Source: Nemertoderma westbladi (Eukaryota; Xenacoelomorpha; Nemertodermatida; Nemertodermatidae). From it: DNA of 64,000 nucleotides. The notes beneath the pieces were generated by a model. The model saw only the letters and a program-made list of their open reading frames with translations. It had not been told where the DNA came from and ran no database searches. The DNA lies in assembly GCA_032718475.1 (NCBI GenBank), contig JAUCBJ010006736.1, positions 1 to 64,000 on the forward strand, written 5' to 3'. Positions within the stretch are counted from its first letter, which is position 1. Each line of letters starts with the position of its first letter. The translations under genes and the position numbers were made by a program. This document shows, one piece after another, positions 1 to 13,584 of the stretch.

Positions 1-722
1 AAAATGCGGATGATCTAGCAAATGTCATGGGTGATAGGGAGTTGTGGCGGTGCAATTTTGTTGACAAGCCGGCACAGCATTCTTAAAAATGCAGCTGCAA
101 TGCAGCATGCCGATCCTAGTAGTAGTAGTACCCCACAGTAAAATTAAAAATAGTTCCAATACCCTTACGAAAACAATAATAAATCGTGACAAGAAGGATC
201 CTGTACTATATTCAATATATACATATATATTCATATGTGGGTCAGCTTCAGCTAGCTAACTAGCTGTCCAGTACTAAATATCAATCAATTATAATATGAC
301 TAATGTAGCTTAGGAGGCGTTGTCAATACGAATTATACAGGAATTGCTCTAATAAAACCACCTACCCTCGAGGGTAAGACGTGCTGTAGCTATACCGGTA
401 CCGGTACGACAAACTACCATAAACGCCGCGGACGCTGTGAAATAAAATCTCATCTATTACCCATGGGATGGGAAAAACTAGGAATTATCTACCCATAAAA
501 CCAACTCCCCATTCGAAATGAACCAGCTAACCAAAGGAATGCGAGGTGATTACCAGTTGGCGACTACCAGCTGACGTTGGTAAAACTAATTAACTGGAAT
601 CTAAGGCAACCGAGATATGGAAACCGCCGGATCAACAATGAGATTAGTCGGGACGTAGTAGGAATGTGTAAATGGAAATCTGTGAGTGAAGAACATTATC
701 TCATATGGTTTACTGTCTTACA
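1..722. other. Unannotated left flank
   Basis: I see no convincing coding frame, RNA or element here. The stretch is AT-rich with scattered CCGGTACCGG-like words near 400. It could be intronic sequence of the minus-strand gene whose exon lies at 9629-9831, but nothing here proves that. Confidence 0.4.
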
Positions 723-858
723 TTAAGTTACATATTGGTTACTTACCGATACTAAGTTACATCTGGTTACATCCGGTTACCAAGTTACATCTGGTTACCA
801 AGTTACATCTGGTTACTAAGTTACATCTGGTTACTAAGTTACATCTGATTTCTAAGAT
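723..858. repeat. 18-bp minisatellite (AAGTTACATCTGGTTACT)
   Basis: About six to seven degenerate copies of an 18-bp unit, AAGTTACATCTGGTTACT, run directly into the large 60-bp array to the right. The junction is abrupt near 855, where the first CTTTAGGCGTAGAGGG of the larger array appears. Confidence 0.8.
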
Positions 859-3800
859 ACTTTAGGCGTAGAGGGTCATATAAACAACAACAAACAACCC
901 AAACAGAAGGGATTACTTACTTTAGGCGTAGACGGTCATATAAACAACAACAAACAACCCAAACAGAAGGGATTACTTACTTTAGGCGTAGACGGTCATA
1001 TAAACAACAACAAACAACCCAAACAGAAGGGATTACTTACTTTAGGCGTAGAACAACAACAAACAACCCAAACAGAAGGGATTACTTACTTTAGACGTAG
1101 ACGGTCATATAAACAACAACAAACAACCCAAACAGAAGGGATTACTTACTTTAGGCGTAGACGGTCATATAAACAACAACAAACAACCCAAACAGAAGGG
1201 ATTACTTACTTTAGGCGTAGACGGTCATATAAACAACAACAAACAACCCAAACAGAAGGGATTACTTACTTTAGGCGTAGACGGTCATATAAACAACAAC
1301 AAACAACCCAAACAGAAGGGATTACTTACTTTAGGCGTAGACGGTCATATAAACAACAACAAACAACCCAAACAGAAGGGATTACTTACTTTAGACGTAG
1401 ACGGTCATATAAACAACAACAAACAACCCAAACAGAAGGGATTACTTACTTTAGGCGTAGACGGTCATATAAACAACAACAAACAACCCAAACAGAAGGG
1501 ATTACTTACTTTAGACGTAGACGGTCATATAAACAACAACAAACAACCCAAACAGAAGGGATTACTTACTTTAGGCGTAGAGGGTCGGTCATATAAACAA
1601 CAACAAACAACCCAAACAGAAGGGATTACTTACTTTAGGCGTAGACGGTCATATAAACAACAACAAACAACCCAAACAGAAGGGATTACTTACTTTAGAC
1701 GTAGACGGTCATATAAACAACAACAAACAACCCAAACAGAAGGGATTACTTACTTTAGGCGTAGACGGTCATATAAACAACAACAAACAACCCAAACAGA
1801 AGGGATTACTTACTTTAGGCGTAGAGGTCGGTCATATAAACAACAACAAACAACCCAAACAGAAGGGATTACTTACTTTAGACGTAGACGGTCATATAAA
1901 CAACAACAAACAACCCAAACAGAAGGGATTACTTACTTTAGGCGTAGACGGTCGGTCATATAAACAACAACAAACAACCCAAACAGAAGGGATTACTTAC
2001 TTTAGGCGTAGCGGTCATATAAACAACAACAAACAACCCAAACAGAAGGGATTACTTACTTTAGGCGTAGAGTCGGTCATATAAACAACAACAAACAACC
2101 CAAACAGAAGGGATTACTTACTTTAGGCGTAGACGTCATATAAACAACAACAAACAACCCAAACAGAAGGGATTACTTACTTTAGGCGTAGAGGGTCGGT
2201 CATATAAACAACAACAAACAACCCAAACAGAAGGGATTACTTACTTTAGGCGTAGACGGTCATATAAACAACAACAAACAACCCAAACAGAAGGGATTAC
2301 TTACTTTAGGCGTCCGTAGACGGTCATATAAACAACAACAAACAACCCAAACAGAAGGGATTACTTACTTTAGGCGTAGAGGGTCGGTCATATAAACAAC
2401 AACAAACAACCCAAACAGAAGGGATTACTTACTTTAGGCGTAGAGCGGTCATATAAACAACAACAAACAACCCAAAAAGAAGGGATTACTTACTTTAGGC
2501 GTAGACGGTCATATAAACAACAACAAACAACCCAAACAGAAGGGATTACTTACTTTAGGCGTAGACGGTCATATAAACAACAACAAACAACCCAAACAGA
2601 AGGGATTACTTACTTTAGGCGTAGACGGTCATATAAACAACAACAAACAACCCAAACAGAAGGGATTACTTACTTTAGGCGTAGAGCGGTCATATAAACA
2701 ACAACAAACAACCCAAACAGAAGGGATTACTTACTTTAGGCGTAGACGGTCATATAAACAACAACAAACAACCCAAACAGAAGGGATTACTTACTTTAGG
2801 CGTAGACGGTCATATAAACAACAACAAACAACCCAAACAGAAGGGATTACTTACTTTAGGCGTAGACGGTCATATAAACAACAACAAACAACCCAAACAG
2901 AAGGGATTACTTACTTTAGGCGTGACGGCAACAACAACAAACAACCCAAACAGAAGGGATTACTTACTTTAGGCGTCGAGACGGTCATATAAACAACAAC
3001 AAACAACCCAAACAGAAGGGATTACTTACTTTAGGCGTAGACGGTCATATAAACAACAACAAACAACCCAAACAGAAGGGATTACTTACTTTAGGCGTCC
3101 GAGACGGTCATATAAACAACAACAAACAACCCAAACAGAAGGGATTACTTACTTTAGGCGTAGACGGTCATATAAACAACAACAAACAACCCAAACAGAA
3201 GGGATTACTTACTTTAGGCGTAGACGGTCGGTCATATAAACAACAACAAACAACCCAAACAGAAGGGATTACTTACTTTAGGCGTAGACGGTCATATAAA
3301 CAACAACAAACAACCCAAACAGAAGGGATTACTTACTTTAGGCGTAGACGGTCATATAAACAACAACAAACAACCCAAACAGAAGGGATTACTTACTTTA
3401 GGCGTAGACGGTCATATAAACAACAACAAACAACCCAAACAGAAGGGATTACTTACTTTAGGCGTAGAGGGTCGGTCATATAAACAACAACAAACAACCC
3501 AAACAGAAGGGATTACTTACTTTAGGCGTAGACGGTCATATAAACAACAACAAACAACCCAAACAGAAGGGATTACTTACTTTAGGCGTAGAGGGTCGGT
3601 CATATAAACAACAACAAACAACCCAAACAGAAGGGATTACTTACTTTAGGCGTAGGCGGTCATATAAACAACAACAAACAACCCAAACAGAAGGGATTAC
3701 TTACTTTAGGCGTAGACTCTCATATAAACAACAACAAACAACCCAAACAGAAGGGATTACTTACTTTAGGCGTAGAACAACAACAAACAACCCAAACAGA

Positions 3801-6800
3801 AGGGATTACTTACTTTAGGCGTAGACGGTCATATAAACAACAACAAACAACCCAAACAGAAGGGATTACTTACTTTAGGCGTAGAGGGTCGGTCATATAA
3901 ACAACAACAAACAACCCAAACAGAAGGGATTACTTACTTTAGGCGTAGAGGGTCGGTCATATAAACAACAACAAACAACCCAAACAGAAGGGATTACTTA
4001 CTTTAGGCATAGACGGTCATATAAACAACAACAAACAACCCAAACAGAAGGGATTACTTACTTTAGGCGTAGACGGTCATATAAACAACAACAAACAACC
4101 CAAACAGAAGGGATTACTTACTTTAGGCGTAGAACAACAACAAACAACCCAAACAGAAGGGATTACTTACTTTAGGCGTAGACGGTCATATAAACAACAA
4201 CAAACAACCCAAACAGAAGGGATTACTTACTTTAGACGTAGACGGTCATATAAACAACAACAAACAACCCAAACAGAAGGGATTACTTACTTTAGGCGTA
4301 GAGGGTCGGTCATATAAACAACAACAAACAACCCAAACAGAAGGGATTACTTACTTTAGGCGTAGAGGGTCGGTCATATAAACAACAACAAACAACCCAA
4401 ACAGAAGGGATTACTTACTTTAGGCGTAGACGGTCATATAAACAACAACAAACAACCCAAACAGAAGGGATTACTTACTTTAGGCGTAGACGGTCATATA
4501 AACAACAACAAACAACCCAAACAGAAGGGATTACTTACTTTAGGCGTAGACGGTCATATAAACAACAACAAACACCCAAACAGAAGGGATTACTTACTTT
4601 AGGCGTAGAACAACAACAAACAACCCAAACAGAAGGGATTACTTACTTTAGACGTAGACGGTCATATAAACAACAACAAACAACCCAAACAGAAGGGATT
4701 ACTTACTTTAGGCGTAGACGGTCGGTCATATAAACAACAACAAACAACCCAAACAGAAGGAATTACTTACTTTAGGCGTAGACGGTCATATAAACAACAA
4801 CAAACAACCCAAACAGAAGGGATTACTTACTTTAGACGTAGACGGTCATATAAACAACAACAAACAACCCAAACAGAAGGGATTACTTACTTTAGGCGTA
4901 GAGGGTCGGTCATATAAACAACAACAAACAACCCAAACAGAAGGGATTACTTACTTTAGGCGTAGACGGTCATATAAACAACAACAAACAACCCAAACAG
5001 AAGGGATTACTTACTTTAGGCGTAGACGGTCATATAAACAACAACAAACAACCCAAACAGAAGGGATTACTTACTTTAGGCGTAGAACAACAACAAACAA
5101 CCCAAACAGAAGGGATTACTTACTTTAGACGTAGACGGTCATATAAACAACAACAAACAACCCAAACAGAAGGGATTACTTACTTTAGGCGTAGAGGGTC
5201 GGTCATATAAACAACAATAAACAACCCAAAAAGAAGGGATTACTTACTTTAGGCGTAGACGGTCATATAAACAACAACAAACAACCCAAACAGAAGGGAT
5301 TACTTACTTTAGGCGTAGACGGTCATATAAACAACAACAAACAACCCAAACAGAAGGGATTACTTACTTTAGGCGTAGAACAACAACAAACAACCCAAAC
5401 AGAAGGGATTACTTACTTTAGACGTAGACGGTCATATAAACAACAACAAACAACCCAAACAGAAGGGATTACTTACTTTAGGCGTAGAGGGTCGGTCATA
5501 TAAACAACAATAAACAACCCAAAAAGAAGGGATTACTTACTTTAGGCGTAGACGGTCATATAAACAACAACAAACAACCCAAACAGAAGGGATTACTTAC
5601 TTTAGGCGAAGACGGTCATATAAACAACAACAAACAACCCAAACAGAAGGGATTACTTACTTTAGGCGTAGAGGGTCGGTCATATAAACAACAACAAACA
5701 ACCCAAACAGAAGGGATTACTTACTTTAGGCGTAGACGGTCATATAAACAACAACAAACAATCCAAACAGAAGGGATTACTTACTTTAGGCGTAGAGGGT
5801 CGGTCATATAAACAACAACAAACAACCCAAACAGAAGGGATTACTTACTTTAGGCGTAGACGGTCATATAAACAACAACAAACAACCCAAACAGAAGGGA
5901 TTACTTACTTTAGGCGTAGAGGGTCGGTCATATAAACAACAATAAACAACCCAAAAAGAAGGGATTACTTACTTTAGGCGTAGACGGTCATATAAACAAC
6001 AACAAACAACCCAAACAGAAGGGATTACTTACTTTAGGCGAAGACGGTCATATAAACAACAACAAACAACCCAAACAGAAGGGATTACTTACTTTAGGCG
6101 TAGAGGGTCGGTCATATAAACAACAACAAACAACCCAAACAGAAGGGATTACTTACTTTAGGCGTAGACGGTCATATAAACAACAACAAACAACCCAAAA
6201 AGAAGGGATTACTTACTTTAGACGTAGACGGTCATATAAACAACAACAAACAACCCAAACAGAAGGGATTACTTACTTTAGGCGTAGACGGTCGGTCATA
6301 TAAACAACAACAAACAACCCAAACAGAAGGGATTACTTACTTTAGGCGTAGACGGTCGGTCATATAAACAACAACAAACAACCCAAACAGAAGGGATTAC
6401 TTACTTTAGGCGTAGAGGGTCGGTCATATAAACAACAACAAACAACCCAAACAGAAGGGATTACTTACTTTAGGCGTAGACGGTCATATAAACAACAACA
6501 AACAACCCAAACAGAAGGGATTACTTACTTTAGGCGTAGACGGTCATATAAACAACAACAAACAATCCAAACAGAAGGGATTACTTACTTTAGGCGTAGA
6601 ACAACAACAAACAACCCAAACAGAAGGGATTACTTACTTTAGGCGTAGACGGTCATATAAACAACAACAAACAACCCAAACAGAAGGGATTACTTACTTT
6701 AGGCGTAGAGGGTCGGTCATATAAACAACAACAAACAACCCAAACAGAAGGGATTACTTACTTTAGGCGTAGACGGTCATATAAACAACAACAAACAACC

Positions 6801-9640
6801 CAAACAGAAGGGATTACTTACTTTAGGCGTAGAACAACAACAAACAACCCAAACAGAAGGGATTACTTACTTTAGGCGTAGAACAACAACAAACAACCCA
6901 AACAGAAGGGATTACTTACTTTAGGCGTAGAACAACAACAAACAACCCAAACAGAAGGGATTACTTACTTTAGGCGTAGACGGTCATATAAACAACAACA
7001 AACAACCCAAACAGAAGGGATTACTTACTTTAGGCGTAGAGGGTCGGTCATATAAACAACAACAAACAACCCAAACAGAAGGGATTACTTACTTTAGGCG
7101 TAGACGGTCATATAAACAACAACAAACAACCCAAAAAGAAGGGATTACTTACTTTAGGCGTAGAGGGTCGGTCATATAAACAACAACAAACAACCCAAAC
7201 AGAAGGGATTACTTACCTTACTTTAGACGTAGAGGGTCATATAAACAACAACAAACAACCCAAAAAGAAGGGATTACTTACTTTAGACGTAGACGGTCAT
7301 ATAAACAACAACAAACAACCCAAACAGAAGGGATTACTTACTTTAGGCGTCCGTAGACTGTCATATAAACAACAACAAACAACCCAAACAGAAGGGATTA
7401 CTTACTTTAGGCGTAGAACAACAACAAACAACCCAAACAGAAGGGATTACTTACTTTAGGCGTAGAACAACAACAAACAACCCAAACAGAAGGGATTACT
7501 TACTTTAGGCGTAGAACAACAACAAACAACCCAAACAGAAGGGATTACTTACTTTAGGCGTAGACGGTCATATAAACAACAACAAACAACCCAAACAGAA
7601 GGGATTACTTACTTTAGGCGTAGAGGGTCGGTCATATAAACAACAACAAACAACCCAAACAGAAGGGATTACTTACTTTAGGCGTAGACGGTCATATAAA
7701 CAACAACAAACAACCCAAAAAGAAGGGATTACTTACTTTAGGCGTAGAGGGTCGGTCATATAAACAACAACAAACAACCCAAACAGAAGGGATTACTTAC
7801 CTTACTTTAGACGTAGAGGGTCATATAAACAACAACAAACAACCCAAAAAGAAGGGATTACTTACTTTAGGCGTAGAGGGTCGGTCATATAAACAACAAC
7901 AAACAACCCAAACAGAAGGGATTACTTACTTTAGACGTAGACGGTCATATAAACAACAACAAACAACCCAAACAGAAGGGATTACTTACTTTAGGCGTCC
8001 GTAGACTGTCATATAAACAACAACAAACAACCCAAACAGAAGGGATTACTTACTTTAGGCGTAGACGGTCCTATAAACAACAACAAACAACCCAAACAGA
8101 AGGGATTACTTACTTTAGGCGTAGAACAACAACAAACAACCCAAACAGAAGGGATTACTTACTTTAGACGTACACGGTCATATAAACAACAACAAACAAC
8201 CCAAACAGAAGGGATTACTTACTTTAGACGTAGACGGTCGGTCATATAAACAACAACAAACAACCCAAACAGAAGGGATTACTTACTTTAGGCGTAGACG
8301 GTCATATAAACAACAACAAACAACCCAAACAGAAGGGATTACTTACTTTAGACGTAGACGGTCATATAAACAACAACAAACAACCCAAACAGAAGGGATT
8401 ACTTACTTTAGGCGTAGACGGTCATATAAACAACAACAAACAACCCAAACAGAAGGGATTACTTACTTTAGGCGTAGACGGTCATATAAACAACAACAAA
8501 CAACCCAAACAGAAGGGATTACTTACTTTAGGCGTAGACGGTCATATAAACAACAACAAACAACCCAAACAGAAGGGATTACTTACTTTAGGCGTAGAGG
8601 GTCGGTCATATAAACAACAACAAACAACCCAAACAGAAGGGATTACTTACCTTACTTTAGACGTAGAGGGTCATATAAACAACAACAAACAACCCAAAAA
8701 GAAGGGATTACTTACTTTAGGCGTAGAGGGTCGGTCATATAAACAACAACAAACAACCCAAACAGAAGGGATTACTTACTTTAGGCGTAGACGGTCATAT
8801 AAACAACAACAAACAACCCAAACAGAAGGGATTACTTACTTTAGGCGTAGACGGTCATATAAACAACAACAAACAACCCAAACAGAAGGGATTACTTACT
8901 TTAGGCGTAGACGGTCATATAAACAACAACAAACAACCCAAACAGAAGGGATTACTTACTTTAGGCGTAGAGGGTCGGTCATATAAACAACAACAAACAA
9001 CCCAAACAGAAGGGATTACTTACTTTAGGCATAGACGGTCATATAAACAACAACAAACAACCCAAACAGAAGGGATTACTTACTTTAGGCGTAGACGGTC
9101 ATATAAACAACAACAAACAACCCAAACAGAAGGGATTACTTACTTTAGGCGTAGAGGGTCGGTCATATAAACAACAACAAACAACCCAAACAGAAGGGAT
9201 TACTTACTTTAGGCGTAGACGGTCATATAAACAACAACAAACAACCCAAACAGAAGGGATTACTTACTTTAGGCGTAGAGGGTCGGTCATATAAACAACA
9301 ACAAACAACCCAAACAGAAGGGATTACTTACTTTAGGCGTAGACGGTCATATAAACAACAACAAACAACCCAAACAGAAGGGATTACTTACTTTAGGCGT
9401 AGACGGTCATATAAACAACAACAAACAACCCAAACAGAAGGGATTACTTACTTTAGGCGTAGAACAACAACAAACAACCCAAACAGAAGGGATTACTTAC
9501 TTTAGGCGTAGAGGGTCGGTCATATAAACAACAACAAACAACCCAAACAGAAGGGATTACTTACTTTAGGCGTAGAGGGTCGGTCATATAAACAACAACA
9601 AACAACCCAAACAGAAGGGATTACTTACTTTAGGCGTAGA
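859..9640. repeat. 60-bp satellite array carrying splice donors
   Basis: Roughly 145 head-to-tail copies of a 60-bp unit. The core reads GGGATTACTTACTTTAGGCG on the plus strand, followed by TAGACGGTCATATAAACAAC. Length variants include ~48-bp units lacking the CGGTCATATAA part and 63-64-bp units with a duplicated GGTCGGTC. A few units have GACGTAG for GGCGTAG. On the minus strand each unit reads CCGTCTACGCCTAAA followed by GTAAGTAATCCC. That is identical to the 3' end and 5' splice site of the exon at 9629-9831. The array therefore looks like an expansion of that exon-intron boundary inside the downstream intron. I found no matching AG acceptor inside a unit, so units carry donors but probably not complete exons. 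Confidence 0.95.
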
Positions 9641-9831
9641 CGGCGCACTCTTTCGCCTTTCCGAATCCGATGAGTCATCGTCCTCCGGAACTGATAGACT
9701 CACTCTCTTCCGTCTCTTCGTAGATGACGATTTACATATATTTTGTTCGACGGAACGATTTCGGAAGAATCGTGAAGCCGCACTCAATAGATTAGAACCA
9801 GTAGATAATTCCGGACTTTGTGGTTTAGAAT
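9629..9831 (-). CDS. Internal exon of an unidentified Ser/Lys-rich protein
   Basis: A 203-nt minus-strand segment open throughout (67 codons plus 2 nt). At its 5' edge is an acceptor, TTATTATTACTTCTCAG, with a near-ideal branch site (ACTACTAAT) about 65 nt upstream. At its 3' edge is a perfect donor, CCTAAA followed by GTAAGT, in phase 0. The product is hydrophilic and phospho-site rich: an N-terminal SPELSTGSNLLS stretch, a basic SSTKRRKRVS cluster that could be a nuclear localisation signal, an acidic VPEDDDSSDSE run, then RRKSAPSTPK. I do not recognise the family; a nuclear or cell-cycle regulator is only a guess. The downstream intron is the 60-bp satellite array. No partner exon was found with confidence. 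Confidence 0.55.
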
Positions 9832-9996
9832 CTGAGAAGTAATAATAATAAAACCGATAAAAATATAAAATATAATATAAACATGGGGAGCAATTAGTAG
9901 TTGGCTACACCGAATAACCGTTGTATTACGCGCTACATCAGAGCAGGTGGCGTAGTCGCTGTGGTTGTAATAACCTGTCTGTAGTGTGTGGCTTAG

Positions 9997-10134
9997 CTAT
10001 CTCCGGAATACGTAAGACGAGTCGCATTCCCATTTTCCCAAGAAATCCACAAGCGGGGTGATTCCCGATGGAATTTCTACGCTCACTGGATATGGACTTA
10101 TATAGGCGGGAGAGAACAGACAATCAGTTTCCAT
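9997..10134 (-). CDS. Possible upstream exon, 45-codon ORF
   Basis: An ATG at 10134 (minus strand) opens a 45-codon frame beginning METDCLFSPAYISPYP, with proline-rich, soluble-looking composition. It lies about 165 nt upstream of the exon at 9629-9831 and could be its 5' coding exon. I could not find a donor whose phase fits the downstream acceptor. An overlapping frame is also open for about 61 codons. The coding call is therefore weak, and chance ORF remains a real alternative. Confidence 0.2.
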   Translation of the reverse strand: METDCLFSPAYISPYPVSVEIPSGITPLVDFLGKWECDSSYVFRR

Positions 10135-10139
10135 TTAGC

Positions 10140-10844
10140 TGACAAGTACCTCACCTCAAACTCATAATGATAGCGAACGAGATAGCTGCATAGCGAGATT
10201 TTTGAATGCATGCGCGTGACTAGTTAGTTTAGTAAAGGTCGGATGTGGCTACGAGTGGAGTGAGATTCCGACTGAACATTGTGAACAAATTGTTCAGATA
10301 GGGGGAGATTCCACAATGCGTGTACATGAGGTCGCAGGTCGCACGATGATAGTTATCTGTCCAATATGGCCAAATAAACGCAATTTGTAAAGACAAATGT
10401 CATATTGTGCAAAAGGATCTAATCGGTTGGGGATCAAACGAAAAATTTACAAAGAGGCTCCTCTAGTAGGTGTAACGCCATAGCAAACCATCACCCAATG
10501 TTACAGAGTGGACACTCCCACACACATAGTGTGATAGGAAGGTATAATAGTCTACAGACCCGTGAAGTATACCAAACATTCCGCTGATATTTTTCACTAC
10601 ATGGATTTTAATAAAAAAACAGGTTAGAGAAGGGCTGAATTAAACCTAAAAAATAAACAAATCAGTACCGGTATGGTATACGTTATAATGCATATGTTAA
10701 TATATTATAATAACCGCTATAAGACACTTAATAACAATATATATTTTAAAAAGTTCTTCATTAAAATTCAAATAAAAAGTTGATCGAAAAGTGAAAACCT
10801 GGTATTTGTTTATTGATTTGGTTAGATTCAGCCCGCCTGTAACT
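10140..10844. other. Intergenic, nothing recognised
   Basis: AT-rich sequence with no supported frame, RNA or duplicated ends visible. A GAGGTGAGG donor-like site near 10150 on the minus strand is the only splice-like signal noted. Confidence 0.35.
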
Positions 10845-11050
10845 AGTGTTGAGAACTGTAACTGTAATTATACTGTAACTGCAACTGTAACTGAATGGTT
10901 TTGATGATTTTTTTGATACTGTAACTATAACTGTAACTGTAATTGCGAACTTTGAATACTGTAACTGTAACTGAAACTGAAATTACGTATTTTGAATACT
11001 ATAACTGAAACTGAAACTGAAATTAACAAAATCCGATTCAGTTCTCAATC
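10845..11050. repeat. CTGTAACTG-repeat element with inverted ends
   Basis: A block of degenerate hexamers (CTGTAA, CTGAAA) is bounded by GTGTTGAGAACTG at the left and the inverted CAGTTCTCAAT at the right. A second copy with the same right end lies at 13075-13303. The matching ends suggest a small mobile or amplifying unit, not a plain microsatellite. No target duplication was identified. Confidence 0.5.
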
Positions 11051-11458
11051 ACACAATTAACATGAATAAGCATTTAAAACAGTATTGTAATAAAGTATAG
11101 AGTATAGTTTAATAAATGAATAACAGTGGTTACCATAGGTATCATTTTTAAAACATTGTTATAAAAAAAACAATCTCGTTTTTTCCACTTCTGAACAAAA
11201 CCATAATATTACACAATATAAAATCAAAGACCCATTGCCCACTTAGCTCAAATGTGATTTATTTGGAGAGTCAAGTAGTGAACGAAGATCTAGCATATAG
11301 TCTATGCTCATCGGACTCAACTATTAGACTATTATCAGCCTTATCACCACTTTTGCTTCATATTAAATGTAAATGTTTTAGATAAACAAAGAAAAGTTAG
11401 GCCTAATGGTAGAGGGATATTAACGGATATACTGTATATTTTATATTATTAATTATTA

Positions 11459-12350
11459 ATGTTGGTTCCCAATTTATCATTTAAACTTAAGCTGCATCTG
11501 TTTAATTCTCTTATCCGTCCTATATTAATGTACTCCTGCGAAGTTTGGGGTTTTCATAATTCGGATGCTATTAATCGGATCGTTCTAAAATTTCTTAAAT
11601 TTATACTCGGCGTCAAGACTTCGACACCCGATTTTATGGTGTATGGTGAAACTGGTTGTTTTCCGCTCTCAATTTCCAGAAAACTTAGTATTATTAAGTA
11701 TTGGATTCGTATTTTGAATCTCCCTAACTACCGTCTCGTTAAGAAGGCCTATCTTCTCCAACTTCATGACTGCTTGGTTTTCAGTTCAGTTAACTGGGCC
11801 TCCAATGTTCGGGACCTTCTAGGATCCTTAGGCTTCCGGGAAATTTGGGACAACCAGTACGTAGAACACCAAACCCTATTCTTAGCAGAGCTCAGGACAC
11901 GACTCCAAGATAATTATATCCAACAGTGGTGGTCACTAGTGAGTTCTTCTCCCAAATCGCTGCTCTACGTTAAGTATTTGTTCCAGGAGGAATCCTACCT
12001 GAATGTTCTACACAGGTACCCCAGACTCTGTCGCTCGCTTGCGAGATTCCGTACATCATCTCACTCCCTAATGATCGAGCAAGGTAGATGGAATAGCACA
12101 CCCCGTAATGAACGTTATTGCCCTGTCTGTATGTTTGCGGTTATTGAGGATGAAATCACTTTTTGCTAAAATGCCCAGTCTATCAGGATCTCAGAGTAAT
12201 TCATTTGTCTGCTCGTTACCACGGAAACCCCACATTAAATAAATATAAAGACTTAGTAGGCTCAAACTCTATTGAAAAAATCAAATGTCTGGCAATTTTT
12301 TTGGCAAAGGCGTCCCAACGGCGCGATAAAATTTTACAACCACATTAGAA
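11459..12350 (+). pseudogene. LINE 3' fragment (post-RT C-terminal region)
   Basis: The 236-codon frame from 11459 matches the C-terminal part of a non-LTR retrotransposon polyprotein. It begins at the thumb-like KLKLHLFNSLIRPILMYSCE stretch, continues through IEQGRWN, and reaches a zinc-knuckle-like RYCPVC followed by IEDEITF. A stop or frameshift at 12169 breaks the knuckle, and the next frame (12163-12348) resumes with LLKCPVYQDLR. The catalytic RT motifs are absent, so this is a 5'-truncated dead copy of a jockey/CR1-like class. The 3' untranslated tail probably runs to about 12490. Class assignment is from motif pattern only. Confidence 0.75.
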
Positions 12351-12599
12351 CGCGGTTTCGGGTAACTTTTTCAGTTGTTTTATATTTATGTTTTCATGTT
12401 CTATGTACATTACTTTATAAATTACAATACGTGCATATCTTTACCGTACTGCTGACACTGGTTTACCGGTCTTACATTCTTTAGTATTTTCTTCAGTTTG
12501 TTTACTTGTAAAATCTAACAATAATGGCTACATTTGAGCATGTTGTAGTAATAAATAGAAATTGAAAAATGTTATTACCGGTAGTATTAATATCACAAT

Positions 12600-12840
12600 C
12601 ACACTAGAGGCACACTGGAAATTAAATTTTGATCAAGTTTACCATTATAAATTACAAAATTAAACTTAAAAGTGAAAGGAGCAGCTTATCGAGGTGGGTC
12701 TAACCAAAACAATAAATATATGATTACTAAAACAAATTACGAATTAAGGAAAATGAGCAGGATTCAGAAGCATGGCTTTATAACCAAAACAATAAATGAT
12801 AACAATAAGTGTACAAGCACTGAAACAAGATGTACAGTAA
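12600..12840 (+). mobile_element. Divergent relic of the poly-G/poly-C MITE family
   Basis: Contains GTGAAAGGAGCAGCTTATCG followed by CTAACCAAAACAATAAA, then a second CCAAAACAATAAA. These are the internal signature words of the better-preserved copies at 40416-40679 and 55084-55337. The poly-G and poly-C termini are missing. Confidence 0.35.
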
Positions 12841-13074
12841 AATGTGGGTGCCTTTAATGTGATCTTGTGACGTGCCACTTTCATTACATACTATCAGTAT
12901 ATTATTAGTTACAAAATATTATCATAGCGTGGGTCCAACTTTCCTACAACAACTACCTATTAGCTCTAGAAAGAGGACGTTTCGTAATGAACATTATTAT
13001 TAGCGTATATTACAGTAATATATTAAAGTGCCTCATTTTTAGTTTCAGATGACTGCTTACTACGTGAGATCATA

Positions 13075-13303
13075 TATATTGAATCTATGACTGAAACTGT
13101 AACAGAAACTGAAATGCTCAATTTTGTAATACTGAAACTGTAACTGTAACTGAAATGTTACACTTTGTAATACTGAAACTGTAACTGTAACTGAAATGCA
13201 AAACTTTGAATACTGAAACTGTAACTGTAACTGAAATGCAAAACTTTGAATACTGAAACTGTAACTGTAACTGAAATTAGTCAAAATTGATTCAGTTCTC
13301 AAC
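13075..13303. repeat. Second CTGTAACTG-repeat element, ~40-bp units
   Basis: Tandem ~40-bp units of the form CTGAAACTGTAACTGTAACT plus GAAATGCAAAACTTTGAATA. The block ends in GATTCAGTTCTCAACACT, as does the block at 10845-11050. The open minus-strand frame across it is a by-product of the repeat. Confidence 0.7.
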
Positions 13304-13584
13304 ACTACCTGTAACCCGGTTCTGCTATACTTCACAGGGCCCTTTCAAAATGCAAACTAATAGACATTATATGCAAAACACACTGTTCAAATTAATGGCA
13401 CATGTCCCCGTCATGTACCTGTAATCATGTAGAAATAATGAACACTTAGTGACAAACCTGCCTATTAATTTATAGCCCAGGGTCTTGTAATTAATTAAGG
13501 GCTATCTTAACTATCTTAATAGAAAAGTTTAAATAAAATAGTAATAAAATGTTAATAATGCTTCACAAGAGAAAAATTGACGAT

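Noticed and set aside
859-9640. CRISPR-like array
   Set aside because: Units are contiguous with no unique spacers, lengths vary, and the context is eukaryotic with splice signals; it is a satellite.
13060-13335. 91-codon minus-strand protein rich in QLQLQFQY
   Set aside because: Direct translation of CTGTAACTGAAA tandem repeats.
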